64,000 nucleotides of DNA, from assembly GCF_013407955.1 (NCBI RefSeq), contig NZ_JACCBU010000001.1, forward strand, positions 1,488,001-1,552,000, read 5' to 3'. The notes under the pieces are model-generated. The model saw nothing but the letters and a program-made list of their open reading frames with translations. It was not told where the DNA came from and ran no database searches. Below are positions 25,956 through 36,023 of this stretch, piece by piece; position 1 is the stretch's first letter, and the number at the start of each line of letters is the position of its first letter. The position numbers were made by a program, and so were the translations under genes. Origin of the DNA: Microlunatus parietis (GTDB lineage Bacteria; Actinomycetota; Actinomycetes; Propionibacteriales; Propionibacteriaceae).

Positions 25956-26051
25956 TTGGGCGGAAGCTCGGGCGACCAGTTCGGGCGGGCACTGAACGAG
26001 TGGTCCCGGGTGCCGGCGGAGAGCCGGCGTACATGGAGGAGTTGCGGATGA
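25956..26051 (+). CDS. possible 31-codon ORF upstream of the WXG100 gene
   Basis: TTG at 25956 has GGAGG (25946-25950) at a 5-nt spacing. The frame ends in a TGA that overlaps the ATG of the WXG100 gene (ATGA). The product (MGGSSGDQFGRALNEWSRVP...) has no family similarity. The ribosome site and stop-start overlap are the only support. It may be a translational-coupling leader. Confidence 0.3.
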   Translation: MGGSSGDQFGRALNEWSRVPAESRRTWRSCG

Positions 26052-26329
26052 GTCGAGTGCTCTCGACCGAGGAAGCCAAGTCGGCGATCCGGCAGATTCA
26101 GGCGATTGTGACCGGTGGTCTGACGGATCAGATCTCACAGCTGGACACGCAGGGGCAGAAGTTGTCGCAGCCGGACAACTGGGATGGTCCGCTGGCGGCG
26201 ACGTTCCGGAGTTCGACGTGGCCGGAGACGAAGGCCGCGTTGGACAAGGCGAAGCAGGAGTTGGACGACCTGCGGGGGCAGCTGGAGAAGATCTCGACGA
26301 ACATCTTCAGCGCGGGCGGCGGTAGCTGA
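26048..26329 (+). CDS. WXG100-family protein (type VII secretion)
   Basis: 93 residues from the ATG at 26048, with GGAGGAG 7 nt upstream. An all-helical hairpin: first helix SRVLSTEEAKSAIRQIQAIV, a turn with the WXG motif QPDNWDGPLAATF, and a second helix TKAALDKAKQELDDLRGQL then a Gly/Ser tail. Such proteins are secreted by ESX/type VII systems, often as partners of larger effectors. It lies directly upstream of the RHS toxin gene, so it probably pairs with that protein's N-terminal helical domain. Confidence 0.82.
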   Translation: MSRVLSTEEAKSAIRQIQAIVTGGLTDQISQLDTQGQKLSQPDNWDGPLAATFRSSTWPETKAALDKAKQELDDLRGQLEKISTNIFSAGGGS

Positions 26330-26359
26330 CTGCGGTTGTCCCATGGTCGTTATGAGTTC

Positions 26360-26392
26360 GGCCGTCGCGATCGATTTCTGGTCGCGGCGGCC
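26360..26392 (+). other. intercistronic hairpin between WXG100 and RHS genes
   Basis: GGCCGTCGCGA (26360-26370) pairs with TCGCGGCGGCC (26382-26392) with one U-G pair and an 11-nt loop. It is not followed by a T tract. It may reduce read-through or stabilise the upstream mRNA, favouring the small protein over the giant one. Confidence 0.45.
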
Positions 26393-26478
26393 GTTCGCTC
26401 GGGTGCGGAAAGTTTGCGGGTGCGGGTTCACGGGGCTGCGGTGCGCGGTCAGGCGCGGATTAAGGGGTTGAGGTTGCT

Positions 26479-29400
26479 GTGGTGGACATCGACAAGCTGA
26501 AGGGCATGCCGGATGTCACGTACGACTTCGGGGTGTCGGGTGAGGTGAAGTCGGCGTTCCGGGCGGTGGCGAACACGTTGTCGGGTCAGCGAGGTGATCG
26601 GTCGACGTGGCGGGAGACGGGGCTGGAACAGTTCGACGGCAGGTTCTCGGAGATCTTCAAGACCAACGGCACCACCCAGCTGGGCGACCTCGACGAGGTG
26701 GTGACCGCGCTGCGGGCCGTCGCGACCAAGCTCGAGGACGTGGAGGAGGCGGCCAGGGAGGAGAACCAGCGCCGCAAGACCGCCCGGGAATGGGCCCAGC
26801 GGCAGGCCGACCGGTCCGGGTTCGAGAAGGGCTGGGACGAGTTCTGGGGGACGGGCGAGGATCCGCCGGACGTGAACATCAAGGAGACCGGCCCGGCGCA
26901 GCGGGTGAGTGCCCCGGCGTCGCGGCCGCGGGAGACCCCGGCGCCGGGCAGCGGCGGTGACGGTGGCGGTGGTACGTCGTCGGCGAAGCCGTCCAACCTG
27001 CGCTCGTTCGCCACCAGTACGGAGGGTGGGGACGGCGCGTTCGACGGGAAGCCGGCCAGTCTTGAGGGCAAGTGCACCGACTTCGCCACGTCCTGTTCCT
27101 GGGCGACGCTGGACGCGTCGGGCCCGATCCAGGGGCTGCGGGACTGGCTCCGCCTGAACGGCGAGGACTCGAAGTGGGCCACCACCGTGGCCGATGCGTT
27201 CGCCCGCGCCGGCGGCGAGGGCAACGTCTCCACCCTGTCCAACTCCACCATCGAGGCCGCACTCCGTGCCGCGAACGTGGCGGTGAACCGGCAGGACATC
27301 GTGGTCGACCCGCCGACCGCGTACGGTTCCCCGCCCACCACCGGCTACTCGGACGACCCGGTGAACACGGCGACCGGCAACTTCATCGAGAACGAGAATG
27401 ATCTTGCCTTTCCGGGCGCCTCGGCCGAGCTCGGCCTGACCCGGACCTACAACTCGCTGAACCGGAAGCTCGGCGCCTTCGGGCCGGGCTGGTCGTCCTG
27501 GACCGAAGCGGGCCTGACCCTGACCGACGAGGCGGCACGGCTCCGGCTCGCGGACGGACGGGAGGTCGTCTTCCCCCGCCTCGGCCAGGATTGGGATCGG
27601 GCGAACGGCGAGAACCTGTGGCTGGCCCGCGACGCCACCGGCTACACGGTCACGAACTCGGCCGGGCTGCGCTGGGACCTCGGCGCCGACGGCCGCCTCC
27701 TGGCCACGAGCACCGGACCGGGCACCAAGATCAATTTCGGGTACGACAGCGACGCCCGCCTGATCTCGATGGCGCACGAGTTCGGCCGTACGCTCGCCCT
27801 CGTCTGGGACGACGACCTCGGCCGCGTGGTGTCCGCCGTCGCGTCCGACGGCCGTACCGCGACCTTCCGGTACGACGAGCGTGGTCGCCTGGTCGCGGCG
27901 GAGACGCCGGCCGGCACCCGCACCTACCGGTGGAACGACGCCGACCTGATCGATGCCGTGATCGACCCCGACGGCGTGGTGGAGGCCGAGAACACCTACG
28001 ACGCGCTGGGCCGGGTCACCACCCAGCGCTCACCGTTCGGCCGGACCACACGCTTCGTCTACCTGCCCGGCGGCGTCACCGAGGTGTCGGATGCCGACGG
28101 CACCAGGGCGAACACCTGGATTGCCGACGGCAAGGGCCGGCTGATCGGCGTGATCGACGCCGATGATCATCGCCAGTCCACCAGCTACGACCGGTACGGC
28201 AACCCGGTCATGATCACCGACCGGCAGGGAGCCACGGTGATCAACGGCTACGACGACCGGGGCCGGCTGATCCACCGGGAAACGCCCACCGGCGCCAAGA
28301 TCGACTGGGAGCACGATGATCATGACCGCCCGGTCACGATCACCCTCCACAACGGTGACACGACCGCGATCACGCGCTACACCTACGAGGGCGACGAGCG
28401 GAACCCGGCCGAGGTGATCGACGCCGAGGGCGGCCTGACCCGGATGCGCTGGGACCGCGGCCTGCTCAAGGAGATCATCGACCCCGAAGGCGTACGCCTC
28501 CGCTTCGATCATGATCACCACGGTGAGCTGATCGCCGCCACCGACGCCGACGGCAACACGGCCCGCCTGGAACGCGATGATCTTGGTCGGGTGATCGCCG
28601 CGATCACCCCACTCGGCCACAAGACCAGCTACCGCTATCACGCCAACGGCCCGCTGGAATCCCGCCGCGACCCCGACGGCGCGATCTGGCGCTACGAGCA
28701 CACCACCGGCGGCCGCCTGTCGGCGGTGATCGACCCCACCGGCGGTCGCAGCGCCATCGAGCACGGTGATCACGGCGTGGAGTCCCGCACGATCGACGCG
28801 GTGGGCCGGGCCTACACCACGGAGTACGACGAGCTCGGCAACGTCAGCCGCGTCGTCCTGCCCGACGGCGCCGAATGGAGCTTCGCGCACGACGCGCTGT
28901 CCCGCCTGGTCGAGACGACCGACGCCGCCGGCGGCCGCTGGCGGGCCGGCTACGACGCCAACGGACACCTGACCGAGACCATCGACCCGACCGGCGTGCG
29001 TCAGGCGGTGCAGCGCGACCAGGCGGGCCGCAGCGTGCTCACCGCCGACCGGTTGACCGAGGTCCGCGCCGATTACGACGTGCTGGGCCGCACCGTGTCC
29101 GAGACGGGCCCCGACGGAACGACCCAGCGCTACCGGTACGACCGGTGCGGCCGGCTGGTCGACTACACCGACGCCACCGGCGCGGTGACGCGGATCCGGC
29201 GGGACCGGGCGGGCCGTCCCGTCGCGGTCACGCACCCGATGGGCTCCACCTTCCACTACGAGTACGACGCCTGCGGCCGCCGCGTCGCGACCGTCGACAC
29301 CGACGGCTCCCGCTACGCGTTCAGCTACGACGCCGACGGGCGCCTGGTCCGGGAGGACTGGCCCACCGGCGAACAGGCCTGGATCAGCTACGACCCGGCC

Positions 29401-32232
29401 GGGCGGCCGATCCGGCGGTTCGAGCCCGGTGCCGGTGTCAGTACGTTCGCCTACGACGCCCTCGGCCGCGTGGTCCGGACCACCGACGGCTGGCACGGCA
29501 CGCGCCATTACCGCTACGACGCCGCCGGGCAGTTGAGCTCGGTGCAGAACGCGGCCGGCGGGGTGACCCGGTTCGAGTACGACGACAACGGCCGCTGCGT
29601 CGCGACGATCGACCCGCTCGGCGGCCGTACCGAACGATCCTTCGACGCGGTCGGCCGGATCGTGGCCGAGACCGATCCGCTCGGGCGGGTCGCTCGGTAC
29701 GAGTACGACCTCGCCGGCCGCCAGACGAAGCGCGTCGACCCGTCCGGGGCGACCCTGTCCTGGCGGTTCGACGACACCGGGCGTCAGGTCGAGTCCTTCG
29801 CCGACGGCGTCCGGTTGTCCCGGGTCGAGCGTGACTTCGCCGCCCGGACGTTGCGGCTGTTCGAGCCGGGCCGGGACGGCGGTGAGGTCGTCAACGAACT
29901 GACCTACGACCCGGAGGGCCGGCTGGTGCGCCGGCTGCGGGGCGGGGTCGGAATGGCGTGGTCGTACGACGGCGACGGTCGGCGGGTGTCGTTCACCGGT
30001 GTGCACGGTGATCAGACCCGGTACGAGTACGACCGGGCGGGCCGGGTGTCCGCCGTCGAAGCACCGGAACTCGGCCGGGCCGTGATCGATCGGGACGCGA
30101 TCGGGCGGATCTGCTCGATGACCGCCCCCGGCCTGCACGCGGCTTGGACCTGGACCGGCGGCGCCGTGACCCGGCTCGAGGTGGCGCGCGAGGGCCGGAC
30201 CCAGGTCACCGAGATCGAACGCGACGACGCCGGCCGCGTCACCGCCGAAACCACCGACGGAGTACGGATCTCCTACGGCTACGACCCGACCGGCCAGCTG
30301 GTCGAGGCCCGCCGCAGCGACGGCTCGGTCACCAGTTACGGCTACGACGCCGGCGGCCGGCTGATCCGCGAGACCACCGACGGCCACAGCATCCACTACC
30401 GCTACGACGCCGCCGGACAACTCCTCGAACGGCACGGCCCGGACGGCACGACCGGCTACACCTACGACGGCGCCGGCCGGCGGACCTCCGAGGCCGGCCC
30501 GGCGGGTGAACGGCGGTTCGGTTGGGACCCGCGCGGCTTCCTGGCCACGATCACCACGATCACCCATGCCGGTGACAAGATCACGGCGCGCACCCAGCAG
30601 CTCCAGGTCGACGCTCTCGGCGAGCTCGCCACGGTGGACGACCAGCCGGTCGCCTGGGACACCGCCAACCCGGTCCCGACCCTGGCCCGGCTCGGCGACC
30701 AGGACATCACCGGGTTCGGGCCGCTGACCGCGCTGCTGCCCGATCCGGCCGGGCGCGCGGACGGTCAGTGGATCACGCCGGACTGGCGGCCGCGGCCCAC
30801 CGGCACCGACGATCCGTGGGGCATCGGCACGGGCACCGCGCCGGCCGGGCTTCCCTCGGGGGTGCAGGTCGGCGGGCAGGGCAACCTGCTGGTCGACGGG
30901 ATGGAATGGATGCAGGCCCGGGTCTACGACCCGGGCACCCGCGGCTTCCTCTCCACCGACCCGCTGGACCCCATCCTGGGCACCGGCTGGGCCGGGAACC
31001 CGTACTCCTTCGCCGGCAACGACCCGCTCAACCAGTCCGACCCCTGGGGCCTCAAACCCGTTACCGACAAGGAACTCCAGGCCTACCGCGACTCCAACAA
31101 CGGCGCCATCGCCGCAGCCTGGAACGCCACCACGAACTGGGTGGCGAACAACTGGGAATACATCGCCGCCGGCGCCATGATCGTCGCCGGCGTGGCCCTG
31201 ATGGCGACCGGCGTCGGCGGCCCGATCGGCCTCGCCCTGGCCGGCGGCGCCCTGTCGATGGGCATGTCGGTCGCCCAGCAGAAGGCGACCAACGGCTCCG
31301 TCGACTGGGGTCAGGCCGGTCTCGAGGGTGTGATGGGCATGGTCCCGATCCCGGGTGCCGGGGCCGCCAGTGCGCTGCTGAAGTCCGGAGCGAAGGCGGT
31401 CGGCCGGACTGCGGTCGGCAACGGAGTCAAGACGTTCGGCCGGAATGCTCTCAGCAGTGCCAGGCAGTACGGCGACAACGCCCTGTCCAAGCTCACCGGG
31501 ACAGCCAAGGGCGGCTGCTTCGTCGCCGGCACCCAGGTCCTGTTGGCCGACGGCGTGTCGAAGCCGATCGAGGAGATCACTGTCGGCGACCAGGTCGTTG
31601 CGGCAGACCCGGAGACCGGTGAGACCCACCTCAGGCCCGTCGTCGAAACCTTCCGCCACGAGGAGGTCGAGACCTTCCTGGTGGAGACCTCCGCGGGGTC
31701 GGTGACCTCGACGGCCGAGCATCCGTTCTACGTGCAGGGCCAGGGCTGGGTTCCGGTCCGCGAGCTCGTTCCCGGCAACGTCTTGATCGACTCGAACGGC
31801 GATCCGGTCGAGTTGATCGAGGTCGTCCGGACCGGCGAGACCGCGACCGTGCACAACTTCCACGTCGACGACCTGCACAACTATCATGTCCGGACCGGCA
31901 CCCGATGGGTCCGGGTCCACAACGACTGCAAGCCGTTCGCGATGGGAATCGACGATCACTTGGACGACTTCGCCCGGCAACACGGTGCGACGACCTGGAA
32001 GCAGTTCGACGACAAGTTGAACTGGCAGCAAGGCGTGTACGCCAAGCTGAGCGACCCGGACCAGCGAGTGCTCTTCAATCTCGATGGCGTTGACGTCTGG
32101 CCCGGGGTCATGCGAGCCGCCTCCGGACGCGGCGGCCCGACCGATTGGGAACTCATGCAACTGAAGCAGGGCAACTTCCCCAACGTCGAGTTCTGGCAGA
32201 ACGGCGTCCGAGTCGAAAGCCCGTTCTCATGA
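26479..32232 (+). CDS. RHS/YD-repeat polymorphic toxin with HINT domain
   Basis: 1917 residues from GTG. Residues 1-130 form a helical LXG/WXG-like region (VKSAFRAVANTLSGQRGDRS, a W-rich linker and a Gly-rich spacer), probably the type VII secretion signal. Residues about 290-330 match the pre-RHS DUF6531 motif (DDPVNTATGNF). Dozens of YDxxGR/YD repeats fill about 350-1480. The RHS core ends with ARVYDPGTRGFLSTDPLD and NPYSFAGNDPLNQSDPWGL (about 1484-1528). A hydrophobic helical stretch lies at about 1555-1600. A HINT autocleavage domain runs from Cys1680 (CFVAGTQVLLADG) to VHN at Asn1815. The last 102 residues are an unrecognised tip beginning DCKPFAMG. The shell-and-tip design is the standard RHS toxin architecture. 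Confidence 0.92.
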   Translation: MVDIDKLKGMPDVTYDFGVSGEVKSAFRAVANTLSGQRGDRSTWRETGLEQFDGRFSEIFKTNGTTQLGDLDEVVTALRAVATKLEDVEEAAREENQRRKTAREWAQRQADRSGFEKGWDEFWGTGEDPPDVNIKETGPAQRVSAPASRPRETPAPGSGGDGGGGTSSAKPSNLRSFATSTEGGDGAFDGKPASLEGKCTDFATSCSWATLDASGPIQGLRDWLRLNGEDSKWATTVADAFARAGGEGNVSTLSNSTIEAALRAANVAVNRQDIVVDPPTAYGSPPTTGYSDDPVNTATGNFIENENDLAFPGASAELGLTRTYNSLNRKLGAFGPGWSSWTEAGLTLTDEAARLRLADGREVVFPRLGQDWDRANGENLWLARDATGYTVTNSAGLRWDLGADGRLLATSTGPGTKINFGYDSDARLISMAHEFGRTLALVWDDDLGRVVSAVASDGRTATFRYDERGRLVAAETPAGTRTYRWNDADLIDAVIDPDGVVEAENTYDALGRVTTQRSPFGRTTRFVYLPGGVTEVSDADGTRANTWIADGKGRLIGVIDADDHRQSTSYDRYGNPVMITDRQGATVINGYDDRGRLIHRETPTGAKIDWEHDDHDRPVTITLHNGDTTAITRYTYEGDERNPAEVIDAEGGLTRMRWDRGLLKEIIDPEGVRLRFDHDHHGELIAATDADGNTARLERDDLGRVIAAITPLGHKTSYRYHANGPLESRRDPDGAIWRYEHTTGGRLSAVIDPTGGRSAIEHGDHGVESRTIDAVGRAYTTEYDELGNVSRVVLPDGAEWSFAHDALSRLVETTDAAGGRWRAGYDANGHLTETIDPTGVRQAVQRDQAGRSVLTADRLTEVRADYDVLGRTVSETGPDGTTQRYRYDRCGRLVDYTDATGAVTRIRRDRAGRPVAVTHPMGSTFHYEYDACGRRVATVDTDGSRYAFSYDADGRLVREDWPTGEQAWISYDPAGRPIRRFEPGAGVSTFAYDALGRVVRTTDGWHGTRHYRYDAAGQLSSVQNAAGGVTRFEYDDNGRCVATIDPLGGRTERSFDAVGRIVAETDPLGRVARYEYDLAGRQTKRVDPSGATLSWRFDDTGRQVESFADGVRLSRVERDFAARTLRLFEPGRDGGEVVNELTYDPEGRLVRRLRGGVGMAWSYDGDGRRVSFTGVHGDQTRYEYDRAGRVSAVEAPELGRAVIDRDAIGRICSMTAPGLHAAWTWTGGAVTRLEVAREGRTQVTEIERDDAGRVTAETTDGVRISYGYDPTGQLVEARRSDGSVTSYGYDAGGRLIRETTDGHSIHYRYDAAGQLLERHGPDGTTGYTYDGAGRRTSEAGPAGERRFGWDPRGFLATITTITHAGDKITARTQQLQVDALGELATVDDQPVAWDTANPVPTLARLGDQDITGFGPLTALLPDPAGRADGQWITPDWRPRPTGTDDPWGIGTGTAPAGLPSGVQVGGQGNLLVDGMEWMQARVYDPGTRGFLSTDPLDPILGTGWAGNPYSFAGNDPLNQSDPWGLKPVTDKELQAYRDSNNGAIAAAWNATTNWVANNWEYIAAGAMIVAGVALMATGVGGPIGLALAGGALSMGMSVAQQKATNGSVDWGQAGLEGVMGMVPIPGAGAASALLKSGAKAVGRTAVGNGVKTFGRNALSSARQYGDNALSKLTGTAKGGCFVAGTQVLLADGVSKPIEEITVGDQVVAADPETGETHLRPVVETFRHEEVETFLVETSAGSVTSTAEHPFYVQGQGWVPVRELVPGNVLIDSNGDPVELIEVVRTGETATVHNFHVDDLHNYHVRTGTRWVRVHNDCKPFAMGIDDHLDDFARQHGATTWKQFDDKLNWQQGVYAKLSDPDQRVLFNLDGVDVWPGVMRAASGRGGPTDWELMQLKQGNFPNVEFWQNGVRVESPFS

Positions 32233-32600
32233 TCGCGGCGTTCCCCACCCGGCGGTTCCAGTTCTGGGAATACCGGGTCGGCCACGGGTCGCTGCTGATT
32301 CGGAGTCCGCGGGGCCCGGAACAGGAGACCAACGTCGACGTGATCTTCGTCGGCGTCGAGTTCGTCTCACTCCCCCGTCGTCTGGAGGGATTGGAGTTGC
32401 GGCTGGGCACCGCCGAGGAGGCGCAGGCCCTGGCCGCCCTGTTCGGGACGACCGTGAAAGGAACGTTGTACGCGGTCTCCTCCGGCGCTTCGACCTACTA
32501 CGTCGACGCCCTGCAGGCCACCACCGACGAGAACCGGGACGATCTCTTCAGCAGTCCGTTCGACCTTGATCGTTATGCGCCGGATCATCCTGCCGAGTGA
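32229..32600 (+). CDS. candidate immunity protein 1
   Basis: 123 residues from the ATG at 32229, which overlaps the RHS stop codon (ATGA). It has a mixed alpha/beta composition (FQFWEYRVGHGSLLIRSP, NVDVIFVGVEFVSLPRRL) and no signal peptide or recognised family. Immediate position after a toxin tip is the strongest sign of an immunity gene in RHS loci. The longer upstream frame lies within the RHS gene and is rejected. Confidence 0.65.
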   Translation: MIAAFPTRRFQFWEYRVGHGSLLIRSPRGPEQETNVDVIFVGVEFVSLPRRLEGLELRLGTAEEAQALAALFGTTVKGTLYAVSSGASTYYVDALQATTDENRDDLFSSPFDLDRYAPDHPAE

Positions 32601-32844
32601 CGGTCGACACGACTGGTTGACGGAGTCGAAGGGTTACCTCGACGACGTCGACGTCGAACTCGACGACGGCAGCATCGTCAAGATCAACTTCTATGATCCG
32701 GTACGGCTGGCGCAGGACATCGAAGCCGAGCTCGGCCGCGGGGCGGTCGGGCTGGCCTGGAAGCGGTTGATCGTCGTCGATTCGGTGACGCCGGCGGCGA
32801 TGCAGGCCGCCGTGCAGGCGATGTCGCCCGACTTCTTCGACTGA
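32575..32844 (+). CDS. candidate immunity protein 2
   Basis: 89 residues from the ATG at 32575 (a TTG at 32566 would add three). It overlaps the previous gene by 26 nt. The fold is unrecognised: RRIILPSDGRHDWLTESKGY, an acidic strand LDDVDVELDDGSIVKINFYD, then helix DIEAELGRGAVGLAWKRLIV. It is the last gene before the converging leuA. It may be a second immunity protein or an accessory one. Confidence 0.55.
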   Translation: MRRIILPSDGRHDWLTESKGYLDDVDVELDDGSIVKINFYDPVRLAQDIEAELGRGAVGLAWKRLIVVDSVTPAAMQAAVQAMSPDFFD

Positions 32845-32908
32845 TCGGGCCATGACGCGCGAGAGGGCGGGGCCGGTGTGCACCAGCCCCGCCCTCGCCA
32901 CGTTCCCG

Positions 32909-34738
<1,830 letters not shown>

Positions 34739-34757
<19 letters not shown>

Positions 34758-34786
34758 CAGCGAAGGAGGAGCGACCAGAAGGCCAT
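34739..34786 (-). CDS. leuL: leucine-rich leader peptide of leuA
   Basis: Fifteen codons reading MAFWSLLLRCRSEAR, with three consecutive Leu codons (CTC CTC CTT) at positions 6-8, ending in TAA 72 nt before the leuA ATG. This is the layout of amino-acid-sensing attenuator peptides, known for leuA in other actinobacteria. Its 3' half forms one strand of the alternative helices. It is much too short for ordinary gene calling. Confidence 0.7.
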
Positions 34787-34829
34787 GGCGCCCACTGTAG
34801 CCACCTCCACCCGGATTTGGCCACCCGGC

Positions 34830-35768
34830 TCAGGGAGCTGGGGGCCGGATGTTCGCGCTCGCGTTCCGGTTGCGGCGGCGACGAGCCGCCAGCCAGCCGA
34901 GCAGCAGGCCGATGGCGAGCAGGCCGCCCAGAACAGCGATCACCACCAGGCCGCTGGCCGGGTTGCTGATCGTGAACGCGGTGATCCAGAAGATCACGGT
35001 CGCACCGATCAGGCAGCCGGCGCCGACCGACAGCGCCTTGTTGCCGGGCGGCGGCTGCGTCGTCAACTCCAGCCGTTGACTCAGGCGGACGGCACCGGAC
35101 TCGTACACGTCGGCGAGGTCGGCCAGTTCGTTCAGGGTGCGGGTGGAATCCCAACCGGGCAAGGGACCCGGCATGGCGATCTCGAAGCCGTCGCCGGCGA
35201 ACGTGATCATCGCCGCCTGCCCGTCCGGGTGGGCCAGCAGCCAGTCGATCACCGCCGGCGGCACGGCGCCGGCGACGGTCGCCGGATCCTTGGCCAGCAC
35301 CCGGAACTGTTCGTCGAACCGGGCGTGCCCGGTCGGTGCCTCGGTCAGCCCGCCGAACAGGATCGTCGGCACTGCGACCGAACGGGAGATGATCTTGAGG
35401 GGCGTCGTCCGCGGGCCGAGGACCTGGATCGAGTGGTGCGAGGTCCGGCTGGTCGACCCGGAGGTCACGGTCTGGGTGGAGTACTCGATCAGGACCACCC
35501 GGCGGCCCCGGTACTCGGCGGCGAAGGCGTAGTCGAACGCCTTGCCGGTGCCGGTGTACGGAGCTCCGGTGAACGGATCGGCGACCCGCCCGAACGGCAG
35601 CCCGAGGTCCGCGGTGAACCAGCGTGCCCCGAGCCGGCGGCCCAGGTCGTCGGTCTCGGCGCGCAGCCGTCGCTTGCGGCGGTAGCTCGCTAAGGCGATC
35701 CCCGCGAAGCCGATGACGAAACCGCAGACGATGATCAATGCCGAGATGCCCTGATCCATGCCGGTCAC
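34830..35768 (-). CDS. membrane protein with large cytosolic or extracellular domain
   Basis: 312 residues (309 from the Met at 35759). One N-terminal helix (SALIIVCGFVIGFAGIALAS) and two near the C-terminus (SVGAGCLIGATVIFWITAF and GLVVIAVLGGLLAIGLLLGWL) flank a domain of about 200 residues with RVVLIEYSTQTVTSGS and FDEQFRVLAKDPATVAGAV. Similar proteins of unknown function occur in actinomycetes. It lies between the leuA leader and the SAM riboswitch. An Arg-rich terminus follows the last helix. Confidence 0.6.
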   Translation of the reverse strand: MTGMDQGISALIIVCGFVIGFAGIALASYRRKRRLRAETDDLGRRLGARWFTADLGLPFGRVADPFTGAPYTGTGKAFDYAFAAEYRGRRVVLIEYSTQTVTSGSTSRTSHHSIQVLGPRTTPLKIISRSVAVPTILFGGLTEAPTGHARFDEQFRVLAKDPATVAGAVPPAVIDWLLAHPDGQAAMITFAGDGFEIAMPGPLPGWDSTRTLNELADLADVYESGAVRLSQRLELTTQPPPGNKALSVGAGCLIGATVIFWITAFTISNPASGLVVIAVLGGLLAIGLLLGWLAARRRRNRNASANIRPPAP

Positions 35769-35871
35769 CCTAGCGACCCACGCGATCCCAGGATCCGGAC
35801 ACTGATCTCAAGATATGGGAACTCGATTGCACCCGGCCGCGCCGTTCGGTTGCAATGGTCGGCGAGCAATA

Positions 35872-35980
35872 CGTGTGACGAGTACCAGCGTTCAGCCCCG
35901 GCTTGCTGGTCGGCAACCCTCCTCCGCGGCGGGGTGCCCCGGGTGAACACACGGCCACCCCTGGCAAGCGCGGGCCGAAG
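35872..35980 (+). promoter_or_regulatory. SAM-IV-type S-adenosylmethionine riboswitch
   Basis: A near-verbatim match to the actinomycete SAM-IV core: closing stem CGTGTG (35872-35877) with CACACG (35948-35953); inside it ACCAGCG...CCCCGGCTTGCTGG, CGGCAACCCTCC and GGGGTGCCCCGGGTGA; then a 3' arm with GGCAAGCGCGGGCC. It sits 44 nt upstream of a cysteine desulfurase-like gene, as expected for sulfur-metabolism control. High SAM should lower expression of that gene. Confidence 0.88.
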
Positions 35981-36023
35981 CGGACAACGATCCAAGGCCC
36001 CACGAACGTGAGGAGCCCCGGCG

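Noticed and set aside
26341..26471. A 43-codon frame between WXG100 and RHS genes
   Set aside because: No ribosome site, basic low-information product, and it contains the hairpin at 26360-26392.
26479..31000. Regularly repeated motifs resembling a CRISPR or tandem array
   Set aside because: The repeats are YDxxGR protein repeats within a continuous coding frame, with variable spacing and no conserved DNA repeat.
28030..32160. A 1376-codon minus-strand open frame opposite the RHS gene
   Set aside because: It is antisense to a well-supported protein; the composition is Arg/Gly/Val-rich and repetitive as expected from the complement of YD repeats in GC-rich DNA.
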